Part shown: piece by piece, positions 22,789 to 24,870 of the stretch
Layout of the letters: every line of letters begins with the position of its first letter
Position numbering within the stretch: the stretch's first letter is position 1
NCBI GenBank assembly: GCA_009774395.1
Contig: VSNQ01000051.1
Location: forward strand, 3,304-28,173
Direction of reading: 5' to 3'
Length of the DNA stretch: 24,870 nt
DNA from: Lachnospiraceae bacterium
GTDB lineage: Bacteria; Bacillota; Clostridia; Lachnospirales; Lachnospiraceae
Notes under the pieces: model-generated
What the model saw: only the letters and a program-made list of their open reading frames with translations
The model's database searches: none
Told to the model about the DNA's origin: nothing
Program-made: the position numbers and the translations under genes

Positions 22789-23610
22789 ATGTCAGAAGGA
22801 CTTGATAAACTTGTAGGGGATACATTAAAAACTGCTCCCACTTTCTACGAAGATGCATTACAACCTACTGTTCAAGAAGTCGGAAAAATAGTTGAGCGTA
22901 TTCCCCGTGCCATCAATGCTGCTTTCTCTGGGCTTGACAAATGGATTCTAAACAAAGAAAACAGTATTGAAGAAACAAAAAAACTACTTGCACTAAAACT
23001 CCAAAATATAGATACAGAAAAAATTGTAGAACCTGAAGCATATGTTGCTATTCCTGCGATCCAAGCTATTTCTTATTCCATGAATAGCGATGAACTGCGG
23101 AATCTTTATGCTAACCTACTTGCCAAATCCATGATTTCCGATACAAAAGAACATGTGCATCCCGCCTTTATAGAGATAATCAGGCAGTTGTCTCCTGCTG
23201 ATGTTCATGTATTAGAAGAAATATCTACTAATACATCCTTTCAAGTATTAGATATGTACTATGGTAAATATCAACACATTCCTGACTCTCCTGATTCTTT
23301 TTTAGGATTAGAATCTCCTGTTGAAAAACGTGGTTTTGAAGGATTGACATATATAACAAATATCTCTCCCGACATAGTAAATGTTGCTTTTGAAAACATC
23401 TTAAGGCTTGGATTGATAGAAGAACGTTTCTCTTTCAACGATGAAGTTATAGATGAACGAATCAAACTATCTCCTATATATCAACAACGTTTACAGCAAC
23501 TTCAAAAATATGATTATGATTCATACTGGAAGTACGAAGAAAATATTCGCACCTTTAATCTTACACACTTTGGAAAAGCATTTCGAAATATTTGCCTTGA
23601 TATTTCGTAG
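22789..23610 (+). CDS. Abi_alpha (DUF4393) protein, candidate abortive-infection factor
   Basis: The 273-aa protein matches the Abi_alpha family (PF14337, formerly DUF4393) by its blocks: SEGLDKLVGDTLKTAPTFYE, then IPRAINAAFSGLDKWI, then EPEAYVAIPAIQAISYSMNS. After these comes DELRNLYANLLAKSMISDTK and HPAFIEIIRQLSPADVHVLE. The C-terminal third is a separate region ending GKAFRNICLDIS. I chose the ATG at 22789 because GAAAGG lies 10 nt upstream; the longer frame starts inside that site. Family members are proposed to act in abortive phage infection, but the mechanism is not known. It has its own promoter and terminator, so it can be expressed in the lysogen. Confidence 0.88.
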   Translation: MSEGLDKLVGDTLKTAPTFYEDALQPTVQEVGKIVERIPRAINAAFSGLDKWILNKENSIEETKKLLALKLQNIDTEKIVEPEAYVAIPAIQAISYSMNSDELRNLYANLLAKSMISDTKEHVHPAFIEIIRQLSPADVHVLEEISTNTSFQVLDMYYGKYQHIPDSPDSFLGLESPVEKRGFEGLTYITNISPDIVNVAFENILRLGLIEERFSFNDEVIDERIKLSPIYQQRLQQLQKYDYDSYWKYEENIRTFNLTHFGKAFRNICLDIS

Positions 23611-23726
23611 TGTCCGGAAATTTTGAACTTAACGATAACGCTGTTTCCTATATGCAAAGTCGCTTTAAAAATGGACTTAACGAAGTATTAAAATATCTTG
23701 CAGATATTGCAGTATCCCTAATCTGA
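23610..23726 (+). CDS. Possible 38-aa coupled frame after Abi_alpha
   Basis: A GTG overlaps the TAG of the Abi_alpha gene (TAGTG) and opens a 38-codon frame with SRFKNGLNEVLKYLADIAVS, a plausible amphipathic helix. It ends just before the terminator. There is no separate ribosome site, so expression would need re-initiation. It may equally be chance. Confidence 0.3.
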   Translation: MSGNFELNDNAVSYMQSRFKNGLNEVLKYLADIAVSLI

Positions 23727-23733
23727 CCTTCTG

Positions 23734-23774
23734 TTACTGACTGTTTCTTTCAATGGAATGGTCAGTAATTTTTT
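23734..23774 (+). terminator. Intrinsic terminator of the Abi_alpha gene
   Basis: TTACTGAC (23734-23741), a 19-nt loop, GTCAGTAA (23761-23768), then six T. Perfect 8-bp stem. The 5' arm contains the stop codon of the converging minus-strand gene, so the terminator is embedded in that coding sequence. Confidence 0.75.
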
Positions 23775-23979
23775 CTCCTTTTTCATTGTAAGTTGCATAA
23801 CTAACTTTTGTGTCCAAGTCTATACTAATTGCGAAGCCTTTTCCTCCCTCACAATTTATTGTAAAGCTTGTAGTGCCGTTCCCGAAGTCAGTTCCGTTTA
23901 TTTTAAATATTCGTTTTTCAGCGTCTATCTCAATAGTCTTTAATTCATTTGGGATATCTGTAAAAATTTCTGCTTTCAC
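23734..23979 (-). CDS. Hypothetical protein, 81 aa
   Basis: The protein starts with GTG behind AGGAGG (9 nt). It opens KAEIFTDIPNELKTIEIDAE and is beta-rich and acidic throughout, with no membrane segment. It probably forms a small beta sandwich or barrel. It follows a 34-aa membrane protein by 24 nt and so is probably co-expressed with it. I recognise no family. Its 3' end holds the terminator of the Abi_alpha gene on the other strand. Confidence 0.7.
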   Translation of the reverse strand: MKAEIFTDIPNELKTIEIDAEKRIFKINGTDFGNGTTSFTINCEGGKGFAISIDLDTKVSYATYNEKGEKITDHSIERNSQ

Positions 23980-24003
23980 TTTCCCTCACCTCCTCTCTGC
24001 TGC

Positions 24004-24108
24004 CTACAGGGTTATAAATTTTACCCAAGCAGCTATTTTCAGTCCCAGACATATTACTGCCAAAATTATCACTGCTACATAGATTAGTTTCTGCCACCAT
24101 CTCAACAT
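24004..24108 (-). CDS. Single-membrane-span micro-protein, 34 aa
   Basis: The frame starts at ATG 24108 with GAGGAAAG upstream and encodes MLRWWQKLIYVAVIILAVIC, then LGLKIAAWVKFITL. This is one membrane helix with Trp and basic residues at the start. I prefer this over a 67-aa overlapping frame on the same strand, which is polar and lacks a ribosome site. It is the likely partner of the 81-aa gene downstream. Function unknown. Confidence 0.6.
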   Translation of the reverse strand: MLRWWQKLIYVAVIILAVICLGLKIAAWVKFITL

Positions 24109-24246
24109 TTCTTCTTTCCTCAATTTTACTTTTTCTTTTTAATACCATGCAACCAACGTACCAAATAAATCAATTACCTTTTTTAATTTAGGATAAAATC
24201 TATATATTGATTAGGTTTTTATAAAGTATCTATATATAGTAATTTT

Positions 24247-24279
24247 AATATTGACTTTTCAATATTTTTCATGTAGTAT
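24247..24279 (+). promoter_or_regulatory. Promoter with an overlapping 8+4+8 dyad
   Basis: TTGACT (24251-24256), 17 nt, TAGTAT (24274-24279) precede the gene at 24322. The -35 box lies within AATATTGA-CTTT-TCAATATT (24247-24266), a perfect inverted repeat and a likely operator. The rest of the 24149-24321 gap is AT-rich and shows no gene; promoters in both directions are possible. Confidence 0.62.
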
Positions 24280-24321
24280 TTATATACACAAGTAAATCTT
24301 AATCACAGAAAGGGACACCAT

Positions 24322-24510
24322 ATGTCTAAAAATGTAAAATTTGACCTCGACAATAAGAACATTATGAAAAAACTAAACAAATTAGCCGAGGAAAAAGCCG
24401 CATCTATTCAAAAAGAAAGGAACTATCAATCTCGTATCAATGAAGCTTCACCTTCTTTTACAGACCCAAATTCAAGTATTACATACAAGCGGGGTATTGA
24501 TTTAGATTAA
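24322..24510 (+). CDS. Small hypothetical protein, 62 aa
   Basis: The protein starts MSKNVKFDLDNKNIMKKLNK behind AGAAAGGG. A Lys/Glu-rich helix (about residues 11-35) is followed by a polar stretch with PSFTDPNSS and an end GIDLD. It has a promoter with an operator-like dyad and a terminator in the converging gene, so it is a stand-alone transcription unit on the strand opposite the phage operons. It could be an antitoxin-like or regulatory small protein; that is a guess from size and regulation. No family recognised. Confidence 0.65.
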   Translation: MSKNVKFDLDNKNIMKKLNKLAEEKAASIQKERNYQSRINEASPSFTDPNSSITYKRGIDLD

Positions 24511-24786
24511 CCTTTTCTTTTTAGCCAGTTCATCTGCCAATTCACTGGCTTTTTTCAGCTTCTTCATGGTCTTGTCGATTTCAGAATTGTCAACTTTCGT
24601 CTTGATTCTGATTTCTCCGTCGTACTTGCCTTTAGCTTTCTTTGCCAGCGCCGTACCCTGCTTTAACTCAAAGCTGATGCTGAGCATATCTTTTGTAAGG
24701 TTGCTCAACTCCTGCGCTTCACAGTTTTTAGACTTCTCCGCAAGTAATTCAATCTGTCTGATTAATAACTTTTTAACCTTTTTCAA
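24502..24786 (-). CDS. 94-aa protein with tape-measure-like C-terminal half
   Basis: The start is TTG behind AGGAGGG (8 nt). Residues 1-50 form a charged helical region. From residue 54 the sequence KYDGEIRIKTKVDNSEIDKT parallels the opening of the phage's tape measure (RYDGSIRINT, then DNFTSG) and of other siphophage tape measures. It ends in a Lys-rich helix, ADELAKKKRLI. So it is either a remnant of a second tape measure or a separate small protein that borrowed this region. Its 3' end overlaps the converging gene by 9 bp and holds that gene's terminator. Confidence 0.65.
   Translation of the reverse strand: MKKVKKLLIRQIELLAEKSKNCEAQELSNLTKDMLSISFELKQGTALAKKAKGKYDGEIRIKTKVDNSEIDKTMKKLKKASELADELAKKKRLI
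24523..24555 (+). terminator. Intrinsic terminator of the 62-aa gene
   Basis: AGCCAGT (24523-24529), a 14-nt loop, ACTGGCT (24544-24550), then a T-run. It is inside the 3' coding part of the converging 94-aa gene. Confidence 0.72.
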
Positions 24787-24806
24787 CTTGTTATCCCTCC
24801 TCGTAT

Positions 24807-24846
24807 AATAAGTTTGTAAGCAAGAAATATTGCTTATGAACTTATT
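24807..24846. repeat. Long dyad before the 94-aa gene
   Basis: AATAAGTT-TG-TAAGCAA, a 6-nt loop GAAATA, then TTGCTTA-TG-AACTTATT. Two arms of 17 nt match except for the central pair of bases. It is 20 nt upstream of the minus-strand start at 24786 and could be an operator or an mRNA leader hairpin. The last 24 nt of the window hold nothing I can assign. Confidence 0.6.
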
Positions 24847-24870
24847 CTTTTTATGTGTATAGTGGTAAGG

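Noticed and set aside
23945..24148. A 67-aa minus-strand frame overlapping the 34-aa membrane protein.
   Set aside because: It has no ribosome site, has an unlikely polar sequence, overlaps the next gene, and the other frame has a good start and a membrane helix.
1..24870. tRNA genes, reverse transcriptase/diversity-generating repeats, insertion-sequence transposases.
   Set aside because: None was seen on either strand.

Overview
The window is most of a prophage (or an induced temperate siphophage) from a low-GC Gram-positive host, most likely a gut Clostridia/Lachnospiraceae-type Firmicute. The reasons are AT-rich DNA, strong AGGAGG-type ribosome sites, and the set of tail and head families: Gp15 chaperone, GP20 scaffold, Minor_capsid_2/3, Phage_min_cap2, Gp6 portal. 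I see no integrase, lysis genes, tRNA or att site, so the phage should continue beyond both edges.

Layout: almost everything reads on the minus strand, so transcription runs from high to low coordinates. From 21.4 to 15.35 kb is the early/replication block: two small genes, an HUH-type rolling-circle Rep, a VRR-NUC nuclease, a protein I assign to the AcrIIA9 anti-Cas9 family, a large PcfJ-like protein, a 411-aa low-complexity protein and a 45-aa basic peptide. A 54-aa ribbon-helix-helix regulator with its own promoter and operator-like repeats follows. From 14.95 to 10.0 kb are the terminase subunits, portal and minor head protein. A 53-aa zinc-ribbon (Com-like) gene with its own near-consensus promoter sits at 9.9 kb. 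From 9.7 to 4.5 kb are scaffold, major capsid, a coiled-coil repeat protein, four connector/neck genes, tail tube and two tail-assembly proteins. From 4.5 kb to the left edge are the tape measure, a small distal-tail protein and an incomplete tail-tip protein.

Three related hairpins, all with a tandem AGAGCC 5' side, cut the late operon just upstream of terS, the scaffold gene and the tape measure. They look like terminators or attenuators. In one of them the stop codon of the Com-like gene lies inside the hairpin loop.

The right end (21.4-24.87 kb) is an accessory region where small minus-strand genes alternate with plus-strand genes. The plus-strand genes have their own promoters, and two have intrinsic terminators embedded in the 3' ends of converging minus-strand genes; this is moron-like organisation. 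The best recognised is an Abi_alpha (DUF4393) protein, a candidate abortive-infection factor. The others are a coiled-coil/membrane protein with heptad repeats, a 62-aa unknown, and, on the minus strand, a 94-aa protein whose C-terminal half resembles the start of the phage's own tape measure. A 215-bp element bounded by 24-bp inverted repeats separates the early operon from this region.

Most promising for new biology are: the accessory region with its 215-bp structured element; the pairing of an anti-Cas9 candidate with an abortive-infection candidate; two exact copies of a 14-bp palindrome in the replication operon; and the tape-measure-like small protein. All assignments come from reading the sequence; no database search was possible.
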